In this document: positions 39,464 through 47,869 of the stretch, in pieces
Position numbering within the stretch: position 1 is the stretch's first letter
How the letters are laid out: the number at the start of each line of letters is the position of its first letter
Notes under the pieces: model-generated
The model's input: the letters and a program-made list of their open reading frames with translations, nothing else
Databases searched by the model: none
Told to the model about the DNA's origin: nothing
Translations under genes and position numbers: made by a program
From: Lentzea nigeriaca
Lineage (GTDB): Bacteria; Actinomycetota; Actinomycetes; Mycobacteriales; Pseudonocardiaceae
Direction: 5' to 3'
Assembly: GCF_016907955.1 (NCBI RefSeq)
Contig: NZ_JAFBCX010000007.1
Location: forward strand, 310,001-374,000
Length of the DNA: 64,000 nucleotides

Positions 39464-39759
39464 CTGACAGGAGTACACCGAGCGCCGGGAGCCGAACTGG
39501 TGGTCGACCAGGTGTACCAACGCGCCCGGCGCGGCCGCAAAGCCGTGATCGTGTGGCAGAAGACAGGTATCCCGCAGGACTCCTGGTTCGAGGGTATGAG
39601 TCTGCTTCCCGGCGATCTCCTGCTGCTGCGGGGAACCTCGGGATGGGGCCAGCACAACAATCTTCTACGTGGGCCGGGGCCAGGTCCTGGCGGGCTGCCG
39701 CGGTCCGTGCAGGCAGGCGCTGCCCGCCATCGGCACAGACTCGCGACAGCCTGACGGTT
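39464..39759. other. Relic region of unknown origin
   Basis: On the plus strand a stretch reads LVVDQVYQRARRGRKAVIVW then QKTGIPQDSWFEGMSLLPGD and LLLLRGTSGWG, and then seems to shift frame into FYVGRGQVLAGCRG. Composition looks protein-like, but there is no clear start, ribosome site or known family. It may be the end of a gene fused to or deleted with the MFS relic. Confidence 0.35.
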
Positions 39760-40551
39760 TCAGCCTCGGAGGGCGCGCGCGGCGACGAAGCAGTAGACGC
39801 CGAACGCGGCGATGCCGATCGCGACGGCCGCGAGCAGGTACGGGCCGAAAGGCTGTTCTGCCAACGTGTGCAGCGCCTTGTCCATGCCGCCGGACTGCTG
39901 CGGGTCGGCGTAGATGGCCGCCAGTCCGATGAGGACACCGATCACGCCGTACGCGACTCCCTTGCCGATCCAGCCGATCCGGCCGACCGGCTCGATCCAC
40001 GACGGCGCGCGGATCATGTCGAGGTCCTTCTCGAACGACTTCTTGATGCCTTTGTAGACGATCGCGCCCGCGGTGATGACGACGCCGACCGCGACCGCGC
40101 CGACGATCCACTGGCCGCCCGGCCACACCAGCACCTGGGCGGTCACTTCCTGCTGCTGTTGCGTGGTGTCGCCGGTGGCGCCGCTCGTCGCGTACTTGAA
40201 GGCACCGAAGGCGATCGCACCTGAGGTGATCGCGCGGGCGCCGGAGCCGATCCGTTTGGTGATCCGCTTTCGCTTCTCGCTGCGGTAGCGGTAACCGACG
40301 CAGGCCAGGAGTGCCTGCCAGAGCGCGAAGAAGACGAGGCCGATGCCCACGGCCCAGAGCAGCCACGCACCGTTTTCGGCGATCTCGGTCAGCGCGCCCT
40401 TCGAATCCGTCCGCTCGGCGTCACCGCCGAACGCGACCTGGAGCGCGAGCCACGCGATGAGCACGTGGACCGCTCCGTACACAACCATCCCCACGCGCCC
40501 GAGCGTCTCGACGACCGGGTGTCTTCGCGTCTCATTCGCAACAGTGGCCAC
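39760..40551 (-). CDS. DUF1206 membrane protein
   Basis: 263 residues with six membrane segments in three pairs, each pair introduced by a GRVGMVVYGAVHVLIAWLAL, GSGARAITSGAIAFGAFKY or GRIGWIGKGVAYGVIGVLIG segment. This threefold repeat of a two-helix unit is the DUF1206 architecture, found in actinobacteria and elsewhere without known function. The GTG start at 40551 has no Shine-Dalgarno sequence and lies in a hairpin arm shared with the end of the VanW gene. Confidence 0.88.
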   Translation of the reverse strand: MATVANETRRHPVVETLGRVGMVVYGAVHVLIAWLALQVAFGGDAERTDSKGALTEIAENGAWLLWAVGIGLVFFALWQALLACVGYRYRSEKRKRITKRIGSGARAITSGAIAFGAFKYATSGATGDTTQQQQEVTAQVLVWPGGQWIVGAVAVGVVITAGAIVYKGIKKSFEKDLDMIRAPSWIEPVGRIGWIGKGVAYGVIGVLIGLAAIYADPQQSGGMDKALHTLAEQPFGPYLLAAVAIGIAAFGVYCFVAARALRG

Positions 40552-40582
40552 GAACGGGTGAATACCCGCGCGTGGCCACTGT
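40541..40582 (-). terminator. Hairpin at VanW gene end overlapping DUF1206 start
   Basis: ACAGTGGCCAC / GTGGCCACTGT, 11-bp perfect arms, with an inner CGGGT-GAAT-ACCCG stem. It lies after the VanW stop and includes the DUF1206 start codon. Confidence 0.55.
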
Positions 40583-40599
40583 GAACCCGACGCTCAGCC

Positions 40600-42588
40600 T
40601 CAGCCGCCGGCCGGCGGCTCACAGATGATCTTGAACTGCGGATCGTAGCGGACCGTCCGTGACTCGCTGCGGGACTGGCCGGTACGGCGGTCCGTGATCG
40701 TGCGGGTGTCCGTCACCGAGAAGCCGGGCGCGCCGTTGCTCGGCGTGCAGCCCTCCTTGGAGATCTTCTTCTCCTGCGGCTGGGTCGGGTTGAACTCGCT
40801 GCTGGTGGAACCGGTGACGTCGTAGTTCTTGGTGCCCCAGAGCACGATCTTGATCGTGGAGGGCGTCCAGATCGTCTGGATGGCGATGCCCGTGTCGTCC
40901 GGGTTCGTGAACGCGATGTCGATCAGGCTGTTGCCCGCGCCGTCCATGAACACGGTGGCCTCGCGGCCCTTCGGGTACCGCGAGATCCAGTAGCTGTGCT
41001 CCTTGTGGCCCGCGTCCTTCATGCCCGCGTAGTAGGCCGCATTGTAGAGCGTGGTCGCGAACTGCGAGATGCCGCCACCGACCGCCTTGCCGGGGATGCC
41101 GTTCTCGATGATGCCCGCCTCGACGTAGCCCTGCGCGGTACCGCGGGGGCCTGTGTACTTGTTGAGGCTGAACGTCTCCTTGGGCTTCACGATCGCGCCG
41201 TTGACCTTCTCGGCGACAACCCGGATGTTGACGCCGGAGGCGGCGGCGAAGCCACCGGTCTGGAACTCGCCGATGACCTCCTTGATGCCCATCTTGTTCG
41301 CCTGCTCGGTGGTGACCTTCGCGGGCGTGTGCTTGTACTCGAACTTGACCTCGCGCCCGTCGGTCTTCTTCACCGTGTCGAAGTAGGGCTGGAGGTTCTT
41401 GTCCCAGTCGAGGTCGAGGCCGTCCACCGACTCCTTGACCGTCGGCCTGCCACCCTCGAACACGATCTGGGCGTCCTTGCCCTCCTTGACCGTGTCCTTG
41501 AGCTGCGGTGCGGCGAACTCGACGAGCTTGTCCTTGTTCGGCTTCACGTTCAGCGCGCCGCCGTCGCCGGGTTCGAACGCCAGAGTGCCGAAGACCTGCT
41601 CGGGCGTGAGGGTCGCGTCCTTGCCCTCACCCTTGATCTTGACCGGACCGGAGACCGCGGTCTTGACGACGTCGTTGAGCGCCTTCTCGACGCCCTCCTT
41701 GGTCGTCTTGACCGGGGTGAAGTCCACCGGAACCTCGACGGGGCCGCCGGAGGCCCAGTTCGAGACGACCTTGTTGACGGCCTCCTCGACCTTCAGCTTC
41801 TGGCCGGCGTGCGGCTCGACGGCGACGGGGTTGCCGCCCTCGAACTTGATCGAACCCTCGATCGGCTCGTGGTCGAGCTTCGGCCGCATCGCCTCGAGCG
41901 CGCCGCTGACCTTCGCGTCGTCGCCCTTCGTCGCCACACCGACCTCACGGCTGGTGAAGAACGAGGTGATGCGCGTGATCGGGCTGAGCGGCTGGCTGCC
42001 CGCGCGGTCGATCGTGGCGTTCCAGTCGAGCTCCAGACCCGCTGCCTTCGGGTCGAGCTCCGCGGTGACGTCGCCCGCCTTGAGCGCGACGGGCTTGCTC
42101 AGGCGCGGGCCGATCTGGTCGCGCAGCTTCTTCTCGGCCTCGTCGTGGGTCATGCCGCCGACGTCGACGCCCGCCACCGTGACGCCGCGCGGCACGTTGC
42201 CGCTGGAGATCAGGATGTCGAGGCCGTAGAGCAGGCCGAACGCGCCGACCACGACCGCGGCCACGAGCAGGGCCTTCTTCTTGCCGTTGCGCGGCTTCTC
42301 GTCGTCCTCGCCCGGCTCGATCATCACGGGCCCGTAGACGCCGGAGTCCTCCGGCTTCGGCTCCGGCGGGGTCACCGGCCGCATGTACTCGGTGGCGTCC
42401 TCGCTCGCCGGGAAGCCGACGCCGGGCACGGCCGCGGTGACGGTCGGCTCGTTGTCCGGCTCCTCCGACGGCCACGCCGCCGTGGAGGGGTCCACGGTCA
42501 CCGGCGAGATCTTCGTCGTCTGCTCGGAGGCGGTGCCTCCGGGGTTGACCGGCGGCATCGCTCTCGTCTTGTCAGCGTCGTACGGCAC
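40600..42588 (-). CDS. VanW family protein with peptidoglycan-binding-like repeats
   Basis: 662 residues. Cytoplasmic Pro/Glu-rich N-terminus (about 1-105), one membrane anchor (KKALLVAAVVVGAFGLLYGL), then an extracellular region with repeated segments of the PG_binding_4 type (VDVGGMTHDEAEKKLRDQIG and later EEAVNKVVSNWASGG). The VanW core is ETFSLNKYTGPRGTAQGYVEAG ... GISQFATTLYNAAYYAGM. The end is a charged tail with two Cys. VanW proteins occur near glycopeptide-resistance genes but their function is unknown; wall attachment or remodelling is a reasonable guess. Confidence 0.9.
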   Translation of the reverse strand: MPYDADKTRAMPPVNPGGTASEQTTKISPVTVDPSTAAWPSEEPDNEPTVTAAVPGVGFPASEDATEYMRPVTPPEPKPEDSGVYGPVMIEPGEDDEKPRNGKKKALLVAAVVVGAFGLLYGLDILISSGNVPRGVTVAGVDVGGMTHDEAEKKLRDQIGPRLSKPVALKAGDVTAELDPKAAGLELDWNATIDRAGSQPLSPITRITSFFTSREVGVATKGDDAKVSGALEAMRPKLDHEPIEGSIKFEGGNPVAVEPHAGQKLKVEEAVNKVVSNWASGGPVEVPVDFTPVKTTKEGVEKALNDVVKTAVSGPVKIKGEGKDATLTPEQVFGTLAFEPGDGGALNVKPNKDKLVEFAAPQLKDTVKEGKDAQIVFEGGRPTVKESVDGLDLDWDKNLQPYFDTVKKTDGREVKFEYKHTPAKVTTEQANKMGIKEVIGEFQTGGFAAASGVNIRVVAEKVNGAIVKPKETFSLNKYTGPRGTAQGYVEAGIIENGIPGKAVGGGISQFATTLYNAAYYAGMKDAGHKEHSYWISRYPKGREATVFMDGAGNSLIDIAFTNPDDTGIAIQTIWTPSTIKIVLWGTKNYDVTGSTSSEFNPTQPQEKKISKEGCTPSNGAPGFSVTDTRTITDRRTGQSRSESRTVRYDPQFKIICEPPAGG

Positions 42589-42663
42589 AGCTCTCCCCGT
42601 TGCCCTGTCTCTGGTGAGGCGGCATATGTGTGTAGCTATCAGGCGCAGATCACGAACGGCGGC

Positions 42664-42984
42664 TCATAGGTACAGACCGGTACCGTGCTCGGTGAGCTCG
42701 GTTGCAACCGCGTGCAGGTCGCGTTCCCTCATCACGAGGTACGTGGTGCCCTGCACCTCGACCTCAAGCTGATCTTCCGGGTTGAACAGCACCCGGTCGC
42801 CCACCTTCACGTGACGCACGCTGGTACCGACTCCGAACACATCGCCCCACGCCAACCGCTTCGCCATCTGGGCCGTCGCGGGGATCACGATGCCTCCGCT
42901 TGAACGCCGCTCGCCGTCCTCCGGCGAGATGCGCACCATGACGCGGTCGTACAGCATCTGGATCTCGAGCTTGACATCAGGCAC
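42664..42984 (-). CDS. GroES-like (Cpn10) co-chaperonin family protein
   Basis: 106 residues. IQMLYDRVMVRI begins the beta barrel, RRSSGGIVIPATAQ is the mobile loop with the hydrophobic tripeptide that contacts GroEL, and VGDRVLFNPEDQLEVEV follows. It is divergent from housekeeping GroES and has no GroEL gene beside it, so it may serve a GroEL encoded elsewhere or have another role. Located between the VanW and NHLRC2-like genes on the same strand. Confidence 0.85.
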   Translation of the reverse strand: MPDVKLEIQMLYDRVMVRISPEDGERRSSGGIVIPATAQMAKRLAWGDVFGVGTSVRHVKVGDRVLFNPEDQLEVEVQGTTYLVMRERDLHAVATELTEHGTGLYL

Positions 42985-42993
42985 CCGCAGAGT

Positions 42994-44814
42994 CTACGTG
43001 GCCTGCTGACCCTCCTCGTCCATGCCGCCCATCAGCAGGGGCAGACGTGTAGGTGCATCGGCAACCACTCGAACGGGAACACCCCAGTCCTGCCTGGTCA
43101 GACGACAGACCGGGTGTTCGTCGGCAGGATCGTCACTGCAACTGGCCGCCTGCGCTACGACGTGCAGAACGCCGTTCGTGACCTGATCGTTGATCCGCAA
43201 CGCCCGTACCAGTTCGGTGCTGACACCGGCGCCTTCCAAGATCAGCTCCGGCGGCGAGCTGGTGATCTCCAGCCGGGTCGACGGCCCGTACCGCTCGTCG
43301 AGCTTGGTGCCCGTCGGCGGGGTGAAGATGACGGCCAGCTCGATCTCCCCGGCCGCGATGTCGGTGCTCGGCCGCTTGACCTCGTGGGCCTCGCCGTCGA
43401 TCTTCGTGGCCGCCGCGGAGAACCGCTCCAGCCGGTGGGCGGCGCTCGCCACCACGACGAGCTCGTCGTCGATCAGCAGCGCGTCGGACGGTTCGGCGAT
43501 ATCCGTCGCGATGGTCGTCAGCGTGCTGGTCTCGGGGTCGAAGCGCCTGATGGCGTTGTTGTAGGTGTCCGAGATGGCGAGCGAGTGGTCCTTCAGGACC
43601 GTGACTCCGAGCGGGTGCTGCAGGAGGGCTTCCTCCGCGTCGCCGTCCTTGTGCCCGAACGCGAAGAGTCCCTTGCCGATGACGGTGTGCACCTCGCCGT
43701 TCTCCAGGTAGCGGAGCGCGCTCGTCTCGGAGTCGACCATCCACAGCCGGTCGCCGTCCGCGGCCAGACCGGACGTCTGGGCGAAGAAGGCTTCCTGCGC
43801 GGGCCCGTCGTTGATGCCCTCGACGGTGGTGCCGGCCAGGCGGCTGACCTGGTTCGTCCCGGGGTCGAAGAAGCCCAGCGTGTGGTTGCCGGCCATGGCG
43901 ATCGCGACGCCGCCGTTCCACCACGCGACGTCCCACGGGCTGGTGAGGTCGATCTTGTCGGCGGGACCGTCCGTCTCACCGTCGCGCCACTGCTCACCGG
44001 TGCCCGCGAGGGTCCTCACCTCGCCGGTTTCCAGGTTGAGGCCGCGCAGCAGGTGGTTGACGGTGTCCGCGACGACCACGTCGTAGCCGTGGGTGTTGGG
44101 GACGAGGGTGAGGCCGGCGGGTTCGGAGAACGAGGGGTTCAGGCCGTCCGCGCGGCCGCGCTCACCGGTGCCGATGCGGCGGACGACGGTCTCGCCGTCC
44201 TGCTCGAGCTCGACGATGCTGTGGTGGGCCGAGTCGCTGACCAGGATCGTGTTGCTCGGGGTGACGATGGCCTTCGCCGGGAACCTGAGCGTGGTGTTCG
44301 CGGGCTCGGGGGCGACGTACGGGCCGTTGCCGCGGTGCAGCGTTCCCTTGGCGTCGTGCTCTTCCCTGAGCTCGTTGATGATCGTGTCGAGCGCTTCCAC
44401 GTGCCCCTCGCCCGCGGCCACGTGAACCACGTAGCCCTCGGGGTCGATCAGCACCAGCGTCGGCCACGCCTTGACGGCGTAGTTCTGCCAGGTGGTCAGC
44501 TCCGGGTCGTCGAGGACCGGGTGGTGCACCTCGTAGCGCTCCACTGCGGCCTTCAACGCCTCCGGGTCCGCCTCGTGGACGAACTTCGGCGAGTGGACGC
44601 CGATGGTGACCAGGACGTCCTCGTGCTCCTTCTCGAGGGGGCGCAGCTCGTCGAGCACGTGCAGGCAGTTGATGCAGCAGAACGTCCAGAAGTCGAGCAG
44701 CACGATCTTGCCGCGCAGGTCCCTGAGGCTGACCTGGTCGCCGCCGGTGTTGAGCCAGCCGCGTCCTACCAGCTCGGGGGCTCGGACACGGGCACGGCGC
44801 TTCGCAGTCGTCAC
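42994..44814 (-). CDS. NHLRC2-like thioredoxin/NHL beta-propeller protein
   Basis: 606 residues from GTG 44814 (VTTAKRRARVRAPELVG), which matches the usual family start; the frame is open to ATGs at 44922 and 44964, but the extra part looks unrelated. N-terminal thioredoxin-like domain: LLDFWTFCCINCLHVLDELRPLE with a CCxxC active-site region and AWPTLVLIDPEG. Then an NHL six-bladed propeller (PAGLTLVPNTHGYDVVVAD, HPLGVTVLKDHSLAISDT and others) and a C-terminal beta domain. This architecture is conserved from bacteria to NHLRC2 in animals; a redox or scaffold role is likely but unproven. The stop is 9 bp from the GroES-like start. Confidence 0.9.
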   Translation of the reverse strand: MTTAKRRARVRAPELVGRGWLNTGGDQVSLRDLRGKIVLLDFWTFCCINCLHVLDELRPLEKEHEDVLVTIGVHSPKFVHEADPEALKAAVERYEVHHPVLDDPELTTWQNYAVKAWPTLVLIDPEGYVVHVAAGEGHVEALDTIINELREEHDAKGTLHRGNGPYVAPEPANTTLRFPAKAIVTPSNTILVSDSAHHSIVELEQDGETVVRRIGTGERGRADGLNPSFSEPAGLTLVPNTHGYDVVVADTVNHLLRGLNLETGEVRTLAGTGEQWRDGETDGPADKIDLTSPWDVAWWNGGVAIAMAGNHTLGFFDPGTNQVSRLAGTTVEGINDGPAQEAFFAQTSGLAADGDRLWMVDSETSALRYLENGEVHTVIGKGLFAFGHKDGDAEEALLQHPLGVTVLKDHSLAISDTYNNAIRRFDPETSTLTTIATDIAEPSDALLIDDELVVVASAAHRLERFSAAATKIDGEAHEVKRPSTDIAAGEIELAVIFTPPTGTKLDERYGPSTRLEITSSPPELILEGAGVSTELVRALRINDQVTNGVLHVVAQAASCSDDPADEHPVCRLTRQDWGVPVRVVADAPTRLPLLMGGMDEEGQQAT

Positions 44815-45028
44815 GGCCGTATCCAACACTGTGGACGGTTTCACTGTTCCGACGTCCACGATGTGGAACTGGAGACCCTGAGCAGGTGGCTGATCTACGT
44901 CGCCGGCCGATTCCTCGCTCATTGGAGCGAGGATTGACAGCAACTCGCCAGTAGCCCGCATCATGGACGTAACCGCCCACCTGAACCTTTGCGCTGTCTT
45001 TGGCGTAGAGGTCCCCGGGAGGTGCGTG

Positions 45029-46048
45029 ATGGTGGAGTACCTGGTGGTCGGTGCGGGTCCCGCGGGACTGCAGATGGGGCGGTTCCTGCACGACGCGGGC
45101 CGTGACTACGTGATCGTCGAGGCGGCACCGGAGCCGGCGAGCTTCTTCCGGACGTTTCCGCGGCACCGGGTTCTCGCCACGGACGACAACTCGCTGTTCG
45201 ACGGTGTGCCGTTCGCGCGGTACAGCAAGCGGTCGTTTCCCGACGCCGATGATCTGGTGCGGTATCTGGAGGACTTCGCGCGGCCGTTGAACATCCGGTA
45301 CAACACGCGGGTCACGCACACGGACCAGTACCAGGCGCGGCACGTCATCCTCGCCACGGGCAAGAAGCCGTACGTGCCAGGCATTCCCGGGGTCGAGCAC
45401 GCCGAGACGTACGCGAGTGCCAGCACTGATCCGACGGAGTACTCGGGGAAGCGGGTGCTGATCATCGGGCGGGGGCACAGCGCGTTCGAGACGGCCGACA
45501 ACATCGCGACCACGGCGCGGATCACGCACACGGTCGGGCGGTCGGTGCAGCGGATCGTCAAGTGCGGCAACGAGTTCGTGGCGACGTTCGACGGAACCGG
45601 GGAGCTGCGGTACGACAAGGTGGTGGTCTGCACCGGCTTTCGCAGGGACACGAGTCTCGACGTGCCGCACGCGCACGTGCTGGCCGGCGACTCCATCAAG
45701 GCGATCCGGCATGCCGCGCGGGCGTTGCACCGGACGTTGGAGGCCGAGCACCACGGGGTGCCGTGGCCGCATCGTAAGGTGCGCAACCGGCCGGACTCGC
45801 TGGCCGCGACCGTTGCCAGCCGGGCCGGGCAGATTCCTGACGGGCTGGCGGATGTCGTTGTGCTGCAAGGAGGGCACGCGCTGCTCTACGACGAGATGCC
45901 CACCACCGAGCGCAACGGGTTCGTCGTGACGAGCACGCAGATCTGCCACTACCGCAAGAACGAGCTGATCGCGGTCGAGCGCCGGTTGCACCGCAAGCCG
46001 CTGGAGAGGTTCTTCTCGCAGCAGCTCGCGGTGCCGTGCATCTCCTAG
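45029..46048 (+). CDS. FAD-dependent NAD(P)-binding oxidoreductase (FMO/FOXRED2-like)
   Basis: 339 residues from ATG 45029 with GGGAGG upstream. First Rossmann motif EYLVVGAGPAGLQMGRFL, second LIIGRGHSAFETADNIA, and ATGKKPYVPGIPGVEH between them; this two-dinucleotide layout is that of flavin monooxygenases and FOXRED2-like proteins. C-terminus contains KNELIAVERRLHRKPLERFF. Substrate unknown. Divergent from the NHLRC2-like gene; its end overlaps the dienelactone hydrolase gene by 4 bp. Confidence 0.85.
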   Translation: MVEYLVVGAGPAGLQMGRFLHDAGRDYVIVEAAPEPASFFRTFPRHRVLATDDNSLFDGVPFARYSKRSFPDADDLVRYLEDFARPLNIRYNTRVTHTDQYQARHVILATGKKPYVPGIPGVEHAETYASASTDPTEYSGKRVLIIGRGHSAFETADNIATTARITHTVGRSVQRIVKCGNEFVATFDGTGELRYDKVVVCTGFRRDTSLDVPHAHVLAGDSIKAIRHAARALHRTLEAEHHGVPWPHRKVRNRPDSLAATVASRAGQIPDGLADVVVLQGGHALLYDEMPTTERNGFVVTSTQICHYRKNELIAVERRLHRKPLERFFSQQLAVPCIS

Positions 46049-46713
46049 GCCGGGAGCGTGCGGGCGAGAAACGCCGCGGTCAGGTCCCAGGCGCGGTCGG
46101 CGGCGTCCTTGTCGTACCAGGGGCCCAGGTGGTTGAGGAACGCGTGCCCCGCGGGCTCCAGGGCGATCTCGGCACCCTCGTGCTCGGCGACCGCGTCGAC
46201 GACCTTCTGGTACTCGGTGATGAACGCGTCCTCGGTGCCGAAGTGGAACAGGATCGGGCACGACACCTGGTCCAGCGTGCCGATCTGGTCCGGCACGCCC
46301 GAGCCGTAGAACGACACGGCGGTGTCCGGGTCCGAGGCGACGGCCGCCGCGTAGGCGAGGGTGCCGCCGAGGCAGAAGCCGAGCACGCCGACGCCACCGG
46401 TGACCTCCGGCAGTCCGCGCAGGTACTGAACCGACCGGACGACATCCTGGACGGCCAGCGGGAAGTCGAGGTTGCCGACGACCTCCATCGACTTCTGGAT
46501 GCCCGCCTCGTCGTGCTCGCCGACCCAGCCCGGCTGGAAGCGGTGGAAGAGCTCGGGCACGGCCACGACGTAACCGAGCGCGGCCAGCTTCTCCGCCACG
46601 CCCCGCAGATAGCCGTCCAGGCCGAAGATCTCCTGGATCAGCACGATGCCGGGACCGGAGCCGGACTCGGGGAGCCAGACCGGCAGCGGCATGTCGTCAA
46701 TTCGATGGGTCAT
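46045..46713 (-). CDS. Dienelactone hydrolase family protein
   Basis: 222 residues from ATG 46713. Alpha/beta hydrolase with a Cys nucleophile in GVLGFCLGG (G-x-C-x-G-G), Glu in IVLIQEIFGLDGYLR that pairs with it as in dienelactone hydrolases, Asp in HFGTEDAFI and His in EPAGHAFLN. Hydrolyses lactones or esters; the native substrate cannot be assigned, and no catechol pathway is nearby. Longer frame upstream is antisense to the HAD gene. Confidence 0.92.
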   Translation of the reverse strand: MTHRIDDMPLPVWLPESGSGPGIVLIQEIFGLDGYLRGVAEKLAALGYVVAVPELFHRFQPGWVGEHDEAGIQKSMEVVGNLDFPLAVQDVVRSVQYLRGLPEVTGGVGVLGFCLGGTLAYAAAVASDPDTAVSFYGSGVPDQIGTLDQVSCPILFHFGTEDAFITEYQKVVDAVAEHEGAEIALEPAGHAFLNHLGPWYDKDAADRAWDLTAAFLARTLPA

Positions 46714-46740
46714 GAGGTGATCCTGCCCGATAATCGGCCG

Positions 46741-47514
46741 ATGATCCGGCTGATCGCGACCGACCTCGACGGCACGCTGCTCCAGCCGGGCGGGGTGCTG
46801 AGCGACCGCACCCGCGCCACGCTCGACGCCGTGGACGCGGACGTCGTGGTCGTCACCGCGCGGCCGCCCCGGTACGTGCAGGACCTCGACCTCCCCGGCA
46901 CGGCGATCTGCGCGAACGGGGCGATGATCTACGACCTGACGAACCGGGAGGTCACGCACGCGCAGACGCTGCCGTTCGACGTGGTGCGGAAGGTGTCGGC
47001 GGCGCTGGCCGAGGTGATCCCGAACGTCGGCATCGCGGTCGAGACCGGGCTGGAGGTGTTGTCCGAGCCCGGTTTCCAGGGGTTCGGGCCGAACAATCCA
47101 CATCGGACACTGGAGCTGCTCGAGCACGTCTTCGCCGAGGCGGACCAGGTCGTGCAGATGCTCGCGTGGGCACCGGACGCCGAGGCCGACCACCTGATGG
47201 AGATCGCCAGACAGGCCGTCGGGCAGCATGTCACGGTCACGCACTCGGGTGGGCTGGGCCTGCTGGACATCAGCCCGCCCGGTGTCTCGAAAGCAGCGGC
47301 TCTCGAATCCCTCTGCAACGCAAGAGGAATCAGCAAGGACGAGGTCATCGCGTTCGGCGACATGCCGAACGACCTGTCGGTGCTCGGGTGGGCCGGCACG
47401 GCGTACGCGATGAGCAACGCGCACCCGGCGGTCAAACGAGCGTGCGCGAACCACGCGCCGCCGAACACCGAGGACGGCGTCGCGCAGGTCATCGAACGGC
47501 TGTTCCGCCTCTAA
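46741..47514 (+). CDS. HAD family (Cof-type) phosphatase
   Basis: 257 residues from ATG 46741. HAD motif I DLDGTLL with the nucleophile Asp, motif II VVTARP, a C2b cap domain in the middle, motif III lysine in GVSKAAAL and motif IV GDMPNDLSVLGWAG. Cof-type enzymes dephosphorylate sugar phosphates, flavin or PLP in the cytoplasm. Its stop overlaps the NYN-domain gene end by 4 bp. Confidence 0.92.
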   Translation: MIRLIATDLDGTLLQPGGVLSDRTRATLDAVDADVVVVTARPPRYVQDLDLPGTAICANGAMIYDLTNREVTHAQTLPFDVVRKVSAALAEVIPNVGIAVETGLEVLSEPGFQGFGPNNPHRTLELLEHVFAEADQVVQMLAWAPDAEADHLMEIARQAVGQHVTVTHSGGLGLLDISPPGVSKAAALESLCNARGISKDEVIAFGDMPNDLSVLGWAGTAYAMSNAHPAVKRACANHAPPNTEDGVAQVIERLFRL

Positions 47515-47855
47515 CGGCGTGGCACCGAGGTGGGGCCGGCCACCTCGGCCCCCAGGGCCGTCACCCGCCGCCGCAGCTCGCGGTCGGCGGTCACCACCGT
47601 CACCGGTCGTCCGGCGCCTTCCTCGCGAACCACCTCGACGATCTTGTCGTCGCCATTGCCCGACGCTGCGACGACCCGGACGTCGTCGACGCTGGAGACG
47701 TTGCGCGCCTTGCCTTCCACGACCAGAACGACCTCCTCGTCACGGCCGCGCAACGCGTCGCGGAGGCGTTCGGCCGCGCCCGCCCTGTCACGCCACCACC
47801 CGTCGGGCACCGAACCCACGACGTTGGCTGCGTCGACCACGAGCAACGGCTTCAC
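47511..47855 (-). CDS. NYN/PIN-like RNase domain protein
   Basis: 114 residues from GTG 47853-47855. LLVVDAANVVGSVPDGWWRDR is the acidic N-terminal strand with D-x-x-N of NYN domains; GNGDDKIVEVV and VVTADRELRRRVTALG supply the later acidic residues. The fold is that of PIN/NYN RNases acting on RNA; small actinobacterial members are uncharacterised. The very long antisense-like frame upstream is rejected because it overlaps the peptidase gene. Confidence 0.85.
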   Translation of the reverse strand: MKPLLVVDAANVVGSVPDGWWRDRAGAAERLRDALRGRDEEVVLVVEGKARNVSSVDDVRVVAASGNGDDKIVEVVREEGAGRPVTVVTADRELRRRVTALGAEVAGPTSVPRR

Positions 47856-47869
47856 GCCCCCAGCCTGCC

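Noticed and set aside
36950..39655. 901-residue minus-strand open frame over the acyl-CoA dehydrogenase
   Set aside because: Antisense shadow; only its part between 38899 and 39463 overlaps the MFS relic, which is read from other frames.
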